Assembly: GCF_002259405.1 (NCBI RefSeq)
Contig: NZ_NPFW01000022.1
Coordinates: 620,001 to 684,000 of the forward strand
Source of the DNA: Rhodococcus sp. 14-2483-1-2
Lineage (GTDB): Bacteria; Actinomycetota; Actinomycetes; Mycobacteriales; Mycobacteriaceae
Direction of reading: 5' to 3'
DNA: 64,000 nt
The notes under the pieces were generated by a model. The model was not told the DNA's origin. It searched no databases and was given only the letters and a program-made list of their open reading frames with translations. Shown piece by piece: positions 55,507 through 64,000 of this stretch. Within the stretch, counting starts at the first letter, position 1. Every line of letters starts with the position of its first letter. The position numbers and the translations under genes were made by a program.

Positions 55507-55851
55507 TCAGTGAGCAGCCTCGTAGGCCGCCTGCACATCCTGACTGATGCGGCCGCGGGCACTGACCTCGTGGCCGTTCTCGCGTGCCCATGCTCGAATG
55601 TCCTGCAGATCGACCTTGCCGCGAACCGGTGCTGCTGCAGCACCGCCCTTACGGGTACGGCGTCCGGAAATCTTCTCGGCATGCTCGATCCAGAATGCCA
55701 ACTGTTCGTGCAATTCGTTGGCATGCTTGAGATTCAAATCGATGCGGTACTGGTTTCCACCGATGCCGAATTCGATGGATTCACCTTGGCCGTCTTTGAT
55801 GACCGATCCGTCCACATCGTCGATCATCTGCACAAGTGTCTTGCGTGCCAT
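55507..55851 (-). CDS. lsr2: Nucleoid-associated silencer Lsr2
   Basis: 114 residues from ATG 55851 with AAGAGGT upstream. Lsr2 binds the minor groove of AT-rich DNA and silences horizontally acquired genes, functioning like H-NS. N-terminal oligomerisation domain MARKTLVQMIDDVDGSVI (about 1-60), then a basic linker RRTRKGG and the C-terminal DNA-binding domain with WARENGHEVSARGRISQDV, including the RGR hook. The upstream region is clearly richer in A+T than its surroundings, fitting self-regulation. A T-tailed terminator follows. Confidence 0.97.
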   Translation of the reverse strand: MARKTLVQMIDDVDGSVIKDGQGESIEFGIGGNQYRIDLNLKHANELHEQLAFWIEHAEKISGRRTRKGGAAAAPVRGKVDLQDIRAWARENGHEVSARGRISQDVQAAYEAAH

Positions 55852-56254
55852 CTCGTACCTCTTACACGTCTGGGGGATGTGATATTCAAGTTCTACCACC
55901 CATTCTCGTATCCACGCAAAGAACTGCAGGCGTTTCGCATCGTGTCGAATCGACGAATATCGGTGCAGAAATTGATCAGCTTTTCGGGTGACTAATCTCT
56001 GAATTCGAATATCGCTGTTGCGCAGTCGGTTTCACGCGCGTAGCCCGCGTGCATCATTCGACCGAGCACAGCTTTTCCGTGACACCGGACACGAAAACAG
56101 GACATGCGGACCGATTTGGCCGGGTGTCCAGTTTTTCGTGCGGCATTACGCTCGGAACAACAGCGATCGCATCGAATCAGGCGGTTCACAGCTCGCTGCT
56201 CCGACGTCCGACGCTCGGGCGACTCCGTCACGCCGGACCGTCGGACGAGGAGAG
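55852..56254. other. AT-richer intergenic region upstream of lsr2
   Basis: 403 bases with no gene I can support. Hand counting gives 88 G+C of 180 bases (49%) over 55861-56040, compared with 43 of 60 (72%) over 57181-57240. It holds the lsr2 promoter region and, at the far end, the hairpin after the DUF2469 gene. The AT content suggests Lsr2 binding. Confidence 0.65.
56205..56247 (-). terminator. Hairpin downstream of the DUF2469 gene
   Basis: CGTCCGACG (56205-56213) and CGTCGGACG (56239-56247) are perfect 9-base arms with a 25-base loop. It lies 7 bases past the stop codon at 56255. No T-tract. It probably ends the lepB-rnhB-DUF2469 transcript. Confidence 0.5.
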
Positions 56255-56560
56255 CTATTCCGGCAGACGAAGATCTGGTTTGTCCAACTCTTCGATGTTG
56301 ACGTCCTTGAAGGTGATCACCCGGACATGCTTGACGAAACGGGCGGGGCGATACATGTCCCACACCCACGAGTCGGACATTCGCAATTCGAAGTAGATTT
56401 CACCGTCGGCGTTGTGCGGAATGAGTTCGACGGAGTTCGCCAGATAGAACCGACGCTCGGTTTCGACGACGTAGTTGAACTGACCCACGATGTCCCGGTA
56501 CTCGCGATACAGCGAGAGCTCCATCTCGGTTTCGTACTTTTCGAGATCTTCGGCACTCAT
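56255..56560 (-). CDS. DUF2469 domain protein
   Basis: 101 residues. MSAEDLEKYETEMELSLYRE, YVVETERRFYLANSVELIPH and WVWDMYRPARFVKHVRVITF make it the highly conserved actinobacterial DUF2469 protein (M. tuberculosis Rv2901c). The function is unknown; it is small, acidic and soluble. It follows rnhB by 37 bases in the rplS-lepB-rnhB neighbourhood, which is retained across actinobacteria and suggests a basic cellular role. Confidence 0.92.
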   Translation of the reverse strand: MSAEDLEKYETEMELSLYREYRDIVGQFNYVVETERRFYLANSVELIPHNADGEIYFELRMSDSWVWDMYRPARFVKHVRVITFKDVNIEELDKPDLRLPE

Positions 56561-56597
56561 CGGTCTCTTTCATCCTCCAGTCGGGCGTGAGAGGCAA

Positions 56598-57392
56598 TCA
56601 TCGCGCACGTGCGTCCGGGCAGTCCATTCGCCCCAGGGCGTCGACCCCGGGAGTGGAGCCTGCGGAACGACCCACAGACAAATCGCGTGACATGCCTGCC
56701 GCCGCTGCCGCGACGTTGGCGTACGACATGCGATGTTCCCTACTCGGGCCGAGTGCCGTCATCGCGGCGGAATGCGCGCGCGTGCTGTACCCCTTGTGCA
56801 CGGCGAACCCGTAGCCGGGAATCGTCTCGTCCAGCTGCACCATCCATCGGTCCCGGGAGACCTTCGCCAGCACGCTCGCCGCGGCGATGCACGCCGCGGT
56901 GGCGTCGCCGCCGATCACCGGCAACGACGGAACCGGAAGACCGGGTACTCGGAAGCCGTCGGTGAGTACGTAACCCGGGGTCATGCCGAGCCCGGCAACC
57001 GCGCGTCGCATTCCTTCGATGTTCGCCACGTGGACTCCGATGCGGTCGACCTCGGCCGCATCGATGGACACCACGCTCCATGCCAGTGCCAGCCTCTGAA
57101 TCGTGGGGAAGAGCTCCTCGCGTCGTCGCTCGGTCAGCTTCTTCGAGTCGTCCAGGTCCGCGAGAGCCGCATGAGCCCGCGCACCGAGCACACACGCCGC
57201 GACCGTCAACGGACCGGCGCATGCTCCTCGTCCCGCTTCGTCGACTCCCGCGACCGGCCCGAGACCACCCCGCTCCAGCGCCGATTCCATCGTTCGCAAG
57301 CCGGCCGCTCGTCGGATGATCGGACGCGGCGGCCACGACGACCGCTTCAGAGAGGCGCGTGCGCGCGGCGCGCGGCGACCGGATACCGTCAT
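56598..57392 (-). CDS. rnhB: Ribonuclease HII
   Basis: 264 residues. It removes ribonucleotides misincorporated in DNA. The signature [20 protein letters not shown] supplies Asp and Glu, with [35 protein letters not shown] and the late HKGYSTRAH motif. The N-terminal 40 residues ([19 protein letters not shown]) are a basic extension. The ATG overlaps the lepB stop (ATGA), so the two are coupled. Confidence 0.95.
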   Translation of the reverse strand: MTVSGRRAPRARASLKRSSWPPRPIIRRAAGLRTMESALERGGLGPVAGVDEAGRGACAGPLTVAACVLGARAHAALADLDDSKKLTERRREELFPTIQRLALAWSVVSIDAAEVDRIGVHVANIEGMRRAVAGLGMTPGYVLTDGFRVPGLPVPSLPVIGGDATAACIAAASVLAKVSRDRWMVQLDETIPGYGFAVHKGYSTRAHSAAMTALGPSREHRMSYANVAAAAAGMSRDLSVGRSAGSTPGVDALGRMDCPDARAR

Positions 57393-58165
57393 CGACCCTG
57401 GATGCCGGGAGAATCCAGGAGGCCGGTTCGTGACGGTGGAAGCGCGATGAACACGGCCTTGCCGATCACGTTGTCGAGCGGGACGGTGCCCTTGAACTCG
57501 TCCTCGATGTGGTACCGGGAATCCCGTGAATTACTTCGGTTGTCGCCCATCACCCAGATGTTGCCCTCCGGCACCGTGATGGGATCGAAGCATCGCCCGG
57601 ACTTCAATTCGGTGTCGCACGTCATGGTGCCGGGAGTGAAGGGGAAGTCCATCTGTATGTACGGCTCGTCCAACGGCTGTCCGTCGACGAGAACTCGACC
57701 CTGGTCGTCGCAGCATTCGACCGTCTGACCGCCGGTGGCGATGACGCGCTTGACCAGATCGTTCTCGTCGGGAGCGACAACTCCGATCAACGAACCGACT
57801 TCCTGTGCCCCACGAATCACCGAATTGTCGGACCGCTGTGACACGAACTCGTCGTTCCACGAATCCGGGCCACGGAAGACGACGATGTCACCGGGCTTCG
57901 GGTCGCCGAATCTGTATCCGATCTTCTCCACCACGATGCGGTCACCGGTGCAGCCGGTGCAGCCGTGCAAGGTCGGCTCCATCGATTCGGACGGGATCAG
58001 ATACACCCGAGCGACGAATGTCTGGAGCAGAAAACTCAGCACCAGCGCTACCAGAATCAGAATGGGAAGCTCGCGCCAGAACGATCGGGGCTTGCGTTCC
58101 CGACGCTTCTTCCGTGAAGACTCGTCGTCGGGCTCGTCGGTTGGATCCAGTGGGGACTGCGTCAC
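57389..58165 (-). CDS. lepB: Signal peptidase I
   Basis: 258 residues. It removes Sec and Tat signal peptides at the outer face of the membrane. A cytoplasmic charged tail ([19 protein letters not shown]) precedes a membrane anchor (about 33-52: [18 protein letters not shown]). Catalytic Ser61 lies in PSESMEPTL and Lys139 in [11 protein letters not shown]; box E is [16 protein letters not shown]. Length is normal. It is followed by rnhB with an overlap and preceded by rplS after a strong hairpin. Confidence 0.96.
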   Translation of the reverse strand: MTQSPLDPTDEPDDESSRKKRRERKPRSFWRELPILILVALVLSFLLQTFVARVYLIPSESMEPTLHGCTGCTGDRIVVEKIGYRFGDPKPGDIVVFRGPDSWNDEFVSQRSDNSVIRGAQEVGSLIGVVAPDENDLVKRVIATGGQTVECCDDQGRVLVDGQPLDEPYIQMDFPFTPGTMTCDTELKSGRCFDPITVPEGNIWVMGDNRSNSRDSRYHIEDEFKGTVPLDNVIGKAVFIALPPSRTGLLDSPGIQGR

Positions 58166-58282
58166 GTGATCAGGTTAGCCGGAACCGTCGACCACACGGC
58201 CGGACGGTCTGCGCATCGGCGGTTCACGGCTCTCGATCCGCCCGTCGGCAGGGTGGAACGCGGGACGATCGCGGGCAGAACG

Positions 58283-58322
58283 CATCATGCCGCGTCGCCC
58301 TGACGGGCGACGCGGCATGATG
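58283..58322 (-). terminator. Long perfect hairpin downstream of rplS
   Basis: CATCATGCCGCGTCGCCC (58283-58300) and GGGCGACGCGGCATGATG (58305-58322) form a perfect 18-base stem with a four-base TGAC loop. It lies 27 bases past the rplS stop. No T-tract follows, but the stem is by far the strongest in the window and should stop most transcription into lepB. Confidence 0.75.
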
Positions 58323-58349
58323 TGAACTGATGTGTCCGGGCGGAACCGG

Positions 58350-58691
58350 TCAGCGCTTTTCCTTGATCTTGGCGGCCTTGCCACGCAGATCGCGGAGGTA
58401 GTAGAGCTTGGCGCGACGGACGTCACCACGGGTGAGGACCTCGAACTGCGCAATGTTGGGGCTGTGCACCGGGAAGGTGCGCTCGACGCCGACGCCGAAC
58501 GAGACCTTGCGGACCGTGAACGTTTCGCGAACGCCACCGCCCTGACGTCGGATGACGACGCCCTTGAAGATCTGAATGCGCTCCTTCGAGCCTTCGATGA
58601 CCTTGACGTGCACGTTCAGTGTGTCGCCGGGGCGGAAATCGGGGATGTCGCCACGCAGCGACTGATTGTCGAGAAAGTCCAGTGTGTTCAT
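58350..58691 (-). CDS. rplS: 50S ribosomal protein L19
   Basis: 113 residues from ATG 58691, the usual L19 length. It sits at the 30S-50S interface. [60 protein letters not shown] and [18 protein letters not shown] are the family pattern. An in-frame ATG four codons upstream (58703) has AAGG directly against it and is less likely. Unlike E. coli, rplS is separated from rimM-trmD by lppW-like, tex and membrane protein genes. Confidence 0.96.
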   Translation of the reverse strand: MNTLDFLDNQSLRGDIPDFRPGDTLNVHVKVIEGSKERIQIFKGVVIRRQGGGVRETFTVRKVSFGVGVERTFPVHSPNIAQFEVLTRGDVRRAKLYYLRDLRGKAAKIKEKR

Positions 58692-58823
58692 CGGTTGTGC
58701 CATCCTTGCGTTCTGCGCATGAGTAGAGGAACCGAGCGGCTCGCTGATGCAACGGCTCGACTGGTTCGTACTCCGAGTGAGGTCCGTGCCTGCTAGAGGC
58801 AACCCGACCATTGTGCCAGACCA

Positions 58824-59687
58824 TCAGGCGTTCGACGAAATCGGCGCTTCCCGGCTTGGAGCCGTCCCGCTCGGCATCGGCGCAGGTAGTACCGTCCGCG
58901 CCAGTTCCTGCTCGGTGGCCTCACGTGCGTGCACGATGCTCGGCTTGCCTGCGATCGCGTCCTGGAGATAGATCTTGGCCCGGATGATCGGCCGTCGCCA
59001 CCGCTTCTCCCGGCGCAGAGCGCGTTCCATCTTCTTCGGCCTGGTGGTGTAGCGCCACCTCGCCCACGGGGCGCTCGGCCTGCTCAACCGCACTGCGGCC
59101 AGGACGAGGATCGGCAGGACGAACAGCCCGAGCAGCCCGGTCCAGATCTTTCCCTTGAGCAGCACGACGACACCGAGCGCAAGATTGGCAAGGGCCAACA
59201 CCGCCACGGTGCCGCGCACCCACGGGTCGGGATCGGCGCGGAAACCGGCCGGGCTCAGCAACTCCAGAGGATGGAAGCCGAGCAGCAGCAGGCCGGTGAA
59301 GCCCACTGCCGCGAACACGGCGTCCACCGACGTTCGCCCCTGTTCGGACCAGTAGACATCGCGGAGATAGAAGATCAACGCGAACTCGTCGAGGACGAGA
59401 GCGGCGCCGATACCGAAGATCGCCGCCAGCACCGCGCCGACCGACTCGGAACCGTCGACGTACACCGCGATCAAGCCGATACCCGCCAGCAGCATCAGCA
59501 CGATTCCGAACACGACATGGTGGATGTGCTGACCACCGGGCGTGATGTTTCCCGGCCACCACTTCACATCTGCGCGAATCATCCTGACGCTGAGTCGGAT
59601 CAGCAGGAAGCCCACCAACAGTCCCAGTAGGAAACACAGCAGCGGCAGGCGGCCGTGATCGATGACCCCGTGTTGCAACCACCTCAC
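58824..59687 (-). CDS. Polytopic membrane protein of unknown function
   Basis: 287 residues from GTG. About six or seven hydrophobic segments are visible, the first at 14-32 (LPLLCFLLGLLVGFLLIRL) and others near 57-76, 84-108, 126-142, 160-178 and 183-200. A histidine-rich stretch GGQHIHHVVFGI (about 52-63) and the acidic YLRDVYWSEQGR could bind metal or another ligand. The C-terminal 80 residues are basic and cytoplasmic. I do not recognise a family with a defined function. It is 106 bases from tex. Confidence 0.7.
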   Translation of the reverse strand: MRWLQHGVIDHGRLPLLCFLLGLLVGFLLIRLSVRMIRADVKWWPGNITPGGQHIHHVVFGIVLMLLAGIGLIAVYVDGSESVGAVLAAIFGIGAALVLDEFALIFYLRDVYWSEQGRTSVDAVFAAVGFTGLLLLGFHPLELLSPAGFRADPDPWVRGTVAVLALANLALGVVVLLKGKIWTGLLGLFVLPILVLAAVRLSRPSAPWARWRYTTRPKKMERALRREKRWRRPIIRAKIYLQDAIAGKPSIVHAREATEQELARTVLPAPMPSGTAPSREAPISSNA

Positions 59688-59793
59688 GTGTGCCTCACGT
59701 CCTTCCTGCCGAACGGCCGAACGACCGGTGAACGCGTTTCACACTATTCGCGTCCGGGACCGCCCACGGCAGCATCGACCGAGGAACCGCTCG

Positions 59794-62145
59794 CTATTTT
59801 CCGAATCCTGCCTTCCGTAACGCGTCGGCCATCGAACCGGCAGCCGGTGTCGCCGCGCCAGCGCCCCCGGCCGTTCGGCGATCCCGTTGCGGGCGTGCGT
59901 CTCGACCGCGGCCACCCTGGTTCGCGCCCGGGGCCCGTCCCTGACCTCGAGGCCGATCCTGCTGTCCGCGGGCGGCGTCCTTGCCACCACCGGCACCGGG
60001 GTCGTCGTCCAGCCGCAGACTCAGACCGATGCGCTGACGGGGGATGTCGACCTCCATCACTTTGACGCGCACGACGTCCCCGGACTTGACGACCTCGCGG
60101 GGGTCCTTGACGAAGTTGTGCGACATCGCCGAGACGTGCACGAGCCCGTCCTGGTGCACACCGACGTCGACGAATGCCCCGAACGCCGCCACGTTGGTCA
60201 CGACTCCCTCGAGCGTCATGCCCGGCTTCAGGTCGGCGACCTTCTCGATTCCGGCGGCGAAGGTCGCGGTCTTGAACTCCGGACGAGGGTCGCGTCCCGG
60301 CTTCTCGAGTTCGGAGATGATGTCCGTGACGGTGGGCAGACCGAATCGCTCGTCGGCGAATTCGGCGGGGTCGAGTCCGCGCAACAGCGCCGTGTTGCCG
60401 ATGACCTCCCGCACTCCGACGCCGGCCTTGCCGACGATGCGCCGCACGACGGGATATGCCTCCGGGTGAACACTCGACCGGTCCAGTGGATCCTCGCCCC
60501 CGGAGATGCGGAGGAATCCGGCGCACTGCTCGAAAGCCTTGGGGCCCAGACGCGGTACGTCCTTGAGTGTGCTGCGGCTGGAGAACGGACCGTTCTGATC
60601 GCGGTGCGCAACGATGCTCTCGGCAAGAGAGCCGGCGATACCGGAGACCCGTGAGAGCAACGGTACCGACGCGGTGTTGACGTCGACGCCGACGGCGTTC
60701 ACCGCGTCCTCCACGACGGCCCCGAGGGAACGGGCCAGCAGGGTTTCGGAGATGTCGTGCTGGTACTGACCGACGCCGATCGACTTGGGATCGATCTTGA
60801 CCAGTTCGGCCAGCGGATCCTGCAACCTGCGGGCGATCGAGACGGCACCGCGGATCGAGACGTCGAGTTCGGGCAGCTCGCTCGAGGCGTACGCGGACGC
60901 GGAGTACACCGACGCTCCGGCCTCGGACACCACGACCTTCGTCAGGTTGGCGGCAGGGAACTTGGCGATCAATTCTGCTGCCAGCGAGTCGGTTTCACGC
61001 GATGCGGTGCCGTTGCCGATGGCGATCAGTTCGACGTTGTGCTTGGCAGCCAGGCCCGCGAGGGTGGCCACCGCCTGATCCCACTTGCCCTGCGGCTTGT
61101 GCGGGTAGATGGTGTCGTAGTCGACGACCTTGCCGGTGGCGTCGACGATGGCGACCTTGGTGCCGGTACGGAAACCCGGGTCCAGGCCCATCGTGGTGCG
61201 GTTGCCCGCCGGAGCGGCGAGCAGCAGGTCCTTGAGGTTGCTGGCGAACACGTCGACGGCGTCCTTCTCGGCCGACTGACGCAGGCGCATCCTGGTATCG
61301 AGGGAGACGGTCACCAGCATCTTGGTGCGCCACGCCCATCGGACGGTGTCGAGCAGCCATTTGTCGGCCGGCCGTCCACGATTCGCTATTCCGAACTTGG
61401 TGGCGATCCGACCCTCGTAGACGCTCGGCACCCCGGGGGTCGGTTCGTCGCGCTCGGGCTCGAAACCGAGCGAGAGCACCTCTTCCTTCTCGCCTCTGAG
61501 CGTGGCGAGAATGCGGTGCGAAGGCAGGCTCGTGAACGGTTCCGAGAACTCGAAGTAATCGGAGAACTTGGCACCCTCCTCCTCCTTGCCCTTGCGAACC
61601 GACGCGACGAGCTTGCCGGATGTCCACATCAGTTCGCGCAGCTCGCCCACCAGGTCCGCGTCCTCGGCGAAGCGCTCGACGAGAATCGCCCGCGCGCCGT
61701 CGAGTTGCTCCTGATCGAACTGGGCCGGGTCGGTGCTCGGGTCGGAGAACAGGGCGTCGGCGACGGGCTCGTGCCCGGCCTCACGCGCGATCTGAGCCTT
61801 GGTGCGACGCTTGGGCTTGAACGGCAGATAGATGTCCTCGACGCGCGCCTTGGTGTCGGCCAGCATCAGCGACTGCTCGAGCGCGTCGTCGAGCTTGCCC
61901 TGCGAGCGGATGGACTCGATGACGGCGTCTCTGCGCTCGTCGAGCTCGCGCAGGTACCGCAGCCGCTCGTCGAGCTGACGCAGTTGTGCGTCGTCGAGGG
62001 TGCCGGTGACTTCCTTGCGGTAGCGCGCGATGAACGGGACCGTCGACCCGCCGTCGAGTAGTTCCACGGCGGCACGAACCTGTTCTTCACGAACGTCGAG
62101 TTCTTCGGCTATGCGCTTGTTCACAGATTTCAGAGCAGTGGTCAC
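59794..62145 (-). CDS. tex: Tex family transcription accessory protein with S1 domain
   Basis: 783 residues. N-terminal helical domain (LNVREEQVRAAVELLDGGST), a YqgF/RNase H-like domain with GLDPGFRTGTKVAIVDATG and the AIGNGTASRETDS loop, helix-hairpin-helix motifs (VNTASVPLLSRVSGIAGSLA; FSSRSTLKDVPRLGPKAFEQ) and a C-terminal S1 RNA-binding domain (about 630-700: GMTLEGVVTNVAAFGAFVDV). The tail is Gly/Arg-rich (RGQQDRPRGQGRAPGANQGG). Tex binds RNA and affects transcription and toxin or competence gene expression in several bacteria. Confidence 0.94.
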   Translation of the reverse strand: MTTALKSVNKRIAEELDVREEQVRAAVELLDGGSTVPFIARYRKEVTGTLDDAQLRQLDERLRYLRELDERRDAVIESIRSQGKLDDALEQSLMLADTKARVEDIYLPFKPKRRTKAQIAREAGHEPVADALFSDPSTDPAQFDQEQLDGARAILVERFAEDADLVGELRELMWTSGKLVASVRKGKEEEGAKFSDYFEFSEPFTSLPSHRILATLRGEKEEVLSLGFEPERDEPTPGVPSVYEGRIATKFGIANRGRPADKWLLDTVRWAWRTKMLVTVSLDTRMRLRQSAEKDAVDVFASNLKDLLLAAPAGNRTTMGLDPGFRTGTKVAIVDATGKVVDYDTIYPHKPQGKWDQAVATLAGLAAKHNVELIAIGNGTASRETDSLAAELIAKFPAANLTKVVVSEAGASVYSASAYASSELPELDVSIRGAVSIARRLQDPLAELVKIDPKSIGVGQYQHDISETLLARSLGAVVEDAVNAVGVDVNTASVPLLSRVSGIAGSLAESIVAHRDQNGPFSSRSTLKDVPRLGPKAFEQCAGFLRISGGEDPLDRSSVHPEAYPVVRRIVGKAGVGVREVIGNTALLRGLDPAEFADERFGLPTVTDIISELEKPGRDPRPEFKTATFAAGIEKVADLKPGMTLEGVVTNVAAFGAFVDVGVHQDGLVHVSAMSHNFVKDPREVVKSGDVVRVKVMEVDIPRQRIGLSLRLDDDPGAGGGKDAARGQQDRPRGQGRAPGANQGGRGRDARPQRDRRTAGGAGAATPAAGSMADALRKAGFGK

Positions 62146-62213
62146 GGCGATGGACCCTACCGCTACTGTGGGACAAGTCGGTCAGCGGTTCAACGTGTGG
62201 GAGAGATACGCGG

Positions 62214-63167
62214 ATGGTCAGGGGGTCTCGGTTCCTGGCTGCAGCCTGCGCCTCACTGATTCTGGCCGGGTGCTCGGTTCCTCCCGACGATCAGATCGGT
62301 GACTCCGCCTCGAAGGAAACCGCAGAGACGTCGGCATCGCCCTTTCCCGATATGGAGAAGGTCGACGGTGTAGCTCTCGAAGCTCGTATCCCGATGGCGA
62401 TCGCGTCGGCCGAGTCCCGTGGTGCCGATGTCGATTTCGCGCTGTTGGATCGTCAGACGGGCTCTTTCTACAGCAGCAATGCCGATGTTCAGGTCGAAAC
62501 CGCGTCGGTGTCCAAACTCTTCATCGCCGACGAGGTGTTGTTCCGCGCGCAGTCGGAGAACCGTCCGGTCTCCGCCGATGACCTGGACACCATGACCAGC
62601 ATGCTCGAGTTGTCCGACGACAACGCCGCATACACGCTCTGGTACCGCTACGGCTCGTCCGAGATCGTGCGGACGGTCGCGGCTCGCTACGGCTTGACGA
62701 ACACCACGGCTCCCGGTGACGACCAGTGGTACAACACCGAGACCACGCCCAGCGACCTGGTCGGTTACTACGCGGGGTTGCTCAACGGTAGCGGCGGTCT
62801 GACGACTGCCTCGACGGACGTCGTGATCGACATGCTGCGGCGTTCGGCACCGATTGCCGCGGACGGCTACAAACAGCATTTCGGGATCGTCGACGGTCTG
62901 CCAGGCGAGAGCGTGCACGCTGTGAAACAGGGCTGGATGTGCTGTGTGTCCGATCGGTGGGTACACCTGTCGACAGGCACGATCGGCGTCGACAACCGCT
63001 ACGTTCTGGCTCTGTCGTCACGCGAGGACATCTTCTACGCAGACGACATGGAACGCTATCCGGACACCGCCGTCGTCGACGTCAGCGACGACGCCAGCGC
63101 CCTGCATGCGCGGGAAACTCTCACCGGCTTCGTCTCGATGCTCTTCCCCGCCGGCACCGTCAGCTGA
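62214..63167 (+). CDS. lppW: LppW-like lipoprotein with serine beta-lactamase fold
   Basis: 317 residues. Lipoprotein signal with lipobox LAGC (Cys20). The body resembles penicillin-recognising serine hydrolases: Ser98-Val-Ser-Lys101 as SxxK, SDDN (134-137) in the SxN position and Lys238-Gln-Gly in place of KTG. The KTG change and the SDDN spacing suggest weak or no beta-lactamase activity. It corresponds to M. tuberculosis LppW (Rv2905) between rplS and trmD. Localised to the outer face of the membrane; role unknown, perhaps in cell-wall sensing. It is convergent with trmD, 5 bases apart. Confidence 0.82.
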   Translation: MVRGSRFLAAACASLILAGCSVPPDDQIGDSASKETAETSASPFPDMEKVDGVALEARIPMAIASAESRGADVDFALLDRQTGSFYSSNADVQVETASVSKLFIADEVLFRAQSENRPVSADDLDTMTSMLELSDDNAAYTLWYRYGSSEIVRTVAARYGLTNTTAPGDDQWYNTETTPSDLVGYYAGLLNGSGGLTTASTDVVIDMLRRSAPIAADGYKQHFGIVDGLPGESVHAVKQGWMCCVSDRWVHLSTGTIGVDNRYVLALSSREDIFYADDMERYPDTAVVDVSDDASALHARETLTGFVSMLFPAGTVS

Positions 63168-63172
63168 ATTCG

Positions 63173-63853
63173 TCAGTCCTGCAACAGGTCCGGACGACGC
63201 TCGGCGGTCCTGTCCAGTGATTGCTGTCGACGCCACGCAGCGATCTTGGCGTGATCACCCGAGAGAAGTACCTGCGGAACGTCGAGATCACGCCACTGTG
63301 CGGGGCGCGTGTAACTCGGTCCTTCGAGCAGACCGTCGGAGAACGAGTCCTCCTGATGCGACTGCTGATTGCCCAGGACACCCGGCATCAATCGCACCAC
63401 GGCCTCGGCCATGACGAGGACGGCCGCCTCGCCGCCGATGAGCACGTAGTCGCCGATGCTGACTTCCTCGACCCGGACGCGACGTGCGGCGTCGTCGAAC
63501 ACGCGTTGGTCGATGCCTTCGTATCGGCCGCAGGCGAAGACGAGATGCTGCTCGGAGGACCATCGCTCGGCCGTCCGCTGGGTGAACGGCACTCCGGCCG
63601 GCGTCGGCACGACGAGGAGAGAATCGTCTGTCAGCACGTCGTCGAGTGCGTCTCCCCAGACAGTCGGTTTCATGACCATTCCCGGTCCGCCGCCGTAGGG
63701 CGAATCGTCGACGGCCTTGTGCACGTCGTGCGTCCACGACCGCAGATCGTGGACATCGACCGAGACGAGGCCGCGGTCGATTGCTTTGCCCAGCAACGCA
63801 GTTCGGAGCGGCGTGAGGTATTCGGGGAAGATGGTGACGACGTCGAGGCGCAC
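63173..63853 (-). CDS. trmD: tRNA (guanine-N1)-methyltransferase
   Basis: 226 residues from GTG 63853. TrmD methylates G37 of tRNAs reading CNN codons and prevents frameshifting. SPOUT (trefoil knot) features: [76 protein letters not shown] and [18 protein letters not shown]. The start lies 3 bases after the rimM stop, so the two are coupled. Confidence 0.97.
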   Translation of the reverse strand: MRLDVVTIFPEYLTPLRTALLGKAIDRGLVSVDVHDLRSWTHDVHKAVDDSPYGGGPGMVMKPTVWGDALDDVLTDDSLLVVPTPAGVPFTQRTAERWSSEQHLVFACGRYEGIDQRVFDDAARRVRVEEVSIGDYVLIGGEAAVLVMAEAVVRLMPGVLGNQQSHQEDSFSDGLLEGPSYTRPAQWRDLDVPQVLLSGDHAKIAAWRRQQSLDRTAERRPDLLQD

Positions 63854-63856
63854 GAT

Positions 63857-64000
63857 CTACTCCGGATCCAGCAGACCCTCGGGCGGATCGATCTCGATCG
63901 TCTTGTCTGCCAACGACACCGACGTCACGATGGCCGCCACGAACGGCACGAGAATCTCGGTGCGTGTGGCTTCGCCGGAGCCCGGACTCGGCGTGATGGA
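63857..64000 (-). CDS. rimM: Ribosome maturation factor RimM, C-terminal end (cut by window edge)
   Basis: 47 C-terminal residues are present; the frame continues off the right edge. The stretch [20 protein letters not shown] followed by [12 protein letters not shown] is the PRC-barrel C-terminus of RimM, which helps process 16S rRNA and assemble the 30S head. The stop lies 3 bases before the trmD start, giving the standard rimM-trmD order. Confidence 0.95.
   Translation of the reverse strand, partial: SITPSPGSGEATRTEILVPFVAAIVTSVSLADKTIEIDPPEGLLDPE

Noticed and set aside
60757-62061. 434-residue plus-strand open frame opposite tex
   Set aside because: Antisense shadow of a conserved gene; composition and lack of motifs argue against coding.

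Overview
The window is a 64 kb stretch of chromosome from a high-GC mycolic-acid actinobacterium, most likely a Rhodococcus or close relative (Nocardiaceae). Three things point there: an Lsr2 nucleoid protein, a mycothione reductase (mycothiol is actinobacterial), and a gene order that follows the Mycobacterium tuberculosis block nusA/rimP - proS - efpA - cysG - cobB/cobO/Mg-chelatase - mqo - mtr - mapB - gcpE/rip1/dxr - cdsA/frr/pyrH - tsf/rpsB - xerC - viuB - dprA - rnhB/lepB/rplS - lppW - trmD/rimM. I see no insertion sequence, prophage, CRISPR array, rRNA or tRNA. This is conserved core chromosome, not an island. Gene identities rest on recognition of motifs and gene order, not on database searches.

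Layout. 1-950: nusA (cut by the left edge) and rimP. 1.1-2.06 kb: a Tat lipoprotein coupled to a DUF4439 ferritin-like protein. 2.0-4.2 kb: an MFS exporter divergent from a TetR regulator, with a likely operator in the shared promoter. 4.2-7.7 kb: an acyl-CoA dehydrogenase-like protein and proS. 7.8-11.1 kb (+): YaaA-like protein, DUF2786 protein, mgtE. 11.1-22.9 kb (-): a long close-packed run preceded by a cobalamin riboswitch: cobaltochelatase-like ATPase/VWA, cobO, cobB, CobE/CbiG-like protein, then a zinc-type alcohol dehydrogenase, PhoD-like phosphatase, ABC-F protein, cysG and efpA. 23.0-25.0 kb: GNAT and mqo. 25.2-27.6 kb (+): hydrolase and mycothione reductase. 27.6-30.7 kb (-): small hydrolase, cobQ, map. 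30.9-31.7 kb (+): LuxR-type regulator. 31.8-38.2 kb (-): penicillin-binding lipoprotein, GNAT, ispG, rip1 (site-2 protease), dxr. 38.3-43.7 kb: mixed small genes including rlmN, a CitE-like lyase and a methyltransferase. 43.7-48.0 kb (-): cdsA-frr-pyrH and tsf, rpsB. 48.4-51.2 kb: M23 peptidase, ParA/MinD-like ATPase, xerC. 51.3-55.2 kb (-): siderophore-interacting protein, dprA, comM/yifB, yraN. 55.5-58.7 kb (-): lsr2, DUF2469, rnhB, lepB, rplS. 58.8-64 kb: membrane protein, tex, LppW-like lipoprotein, trmD, rimM (cut by the right edge).

Functional themes. B12 synthesis (chelatase, cobO, cobB, cobE-like, cobQ, plus siroheme-type cysG) is spread over two loci, one under an obvious B12 riboswitch. 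The MEP isoprenoid enzymes IspG and Dxr flank the Rip1 intramembrane protease. Translation genes (rpsB, tsf, frr, rplS, trmD, rimM, map, proS, rimP, nusA) are scattered as in mycobacteria. The regulatory DNA is the most distinctive part: the riboswitch; a palindrome filling the -35/-10 spacer of the MFS promoter; an inverted pair of consensus actinobacterial DnaA boxes upstream of the M23 peptidase and a further box upstream of yraN; a partial IdeR-type iron box; and seven strong hairpins that punctuate minus-strand operons. I found no clearly new biological system; the DnaA-box pair and the extended B12 operon are the observations most worth testing.
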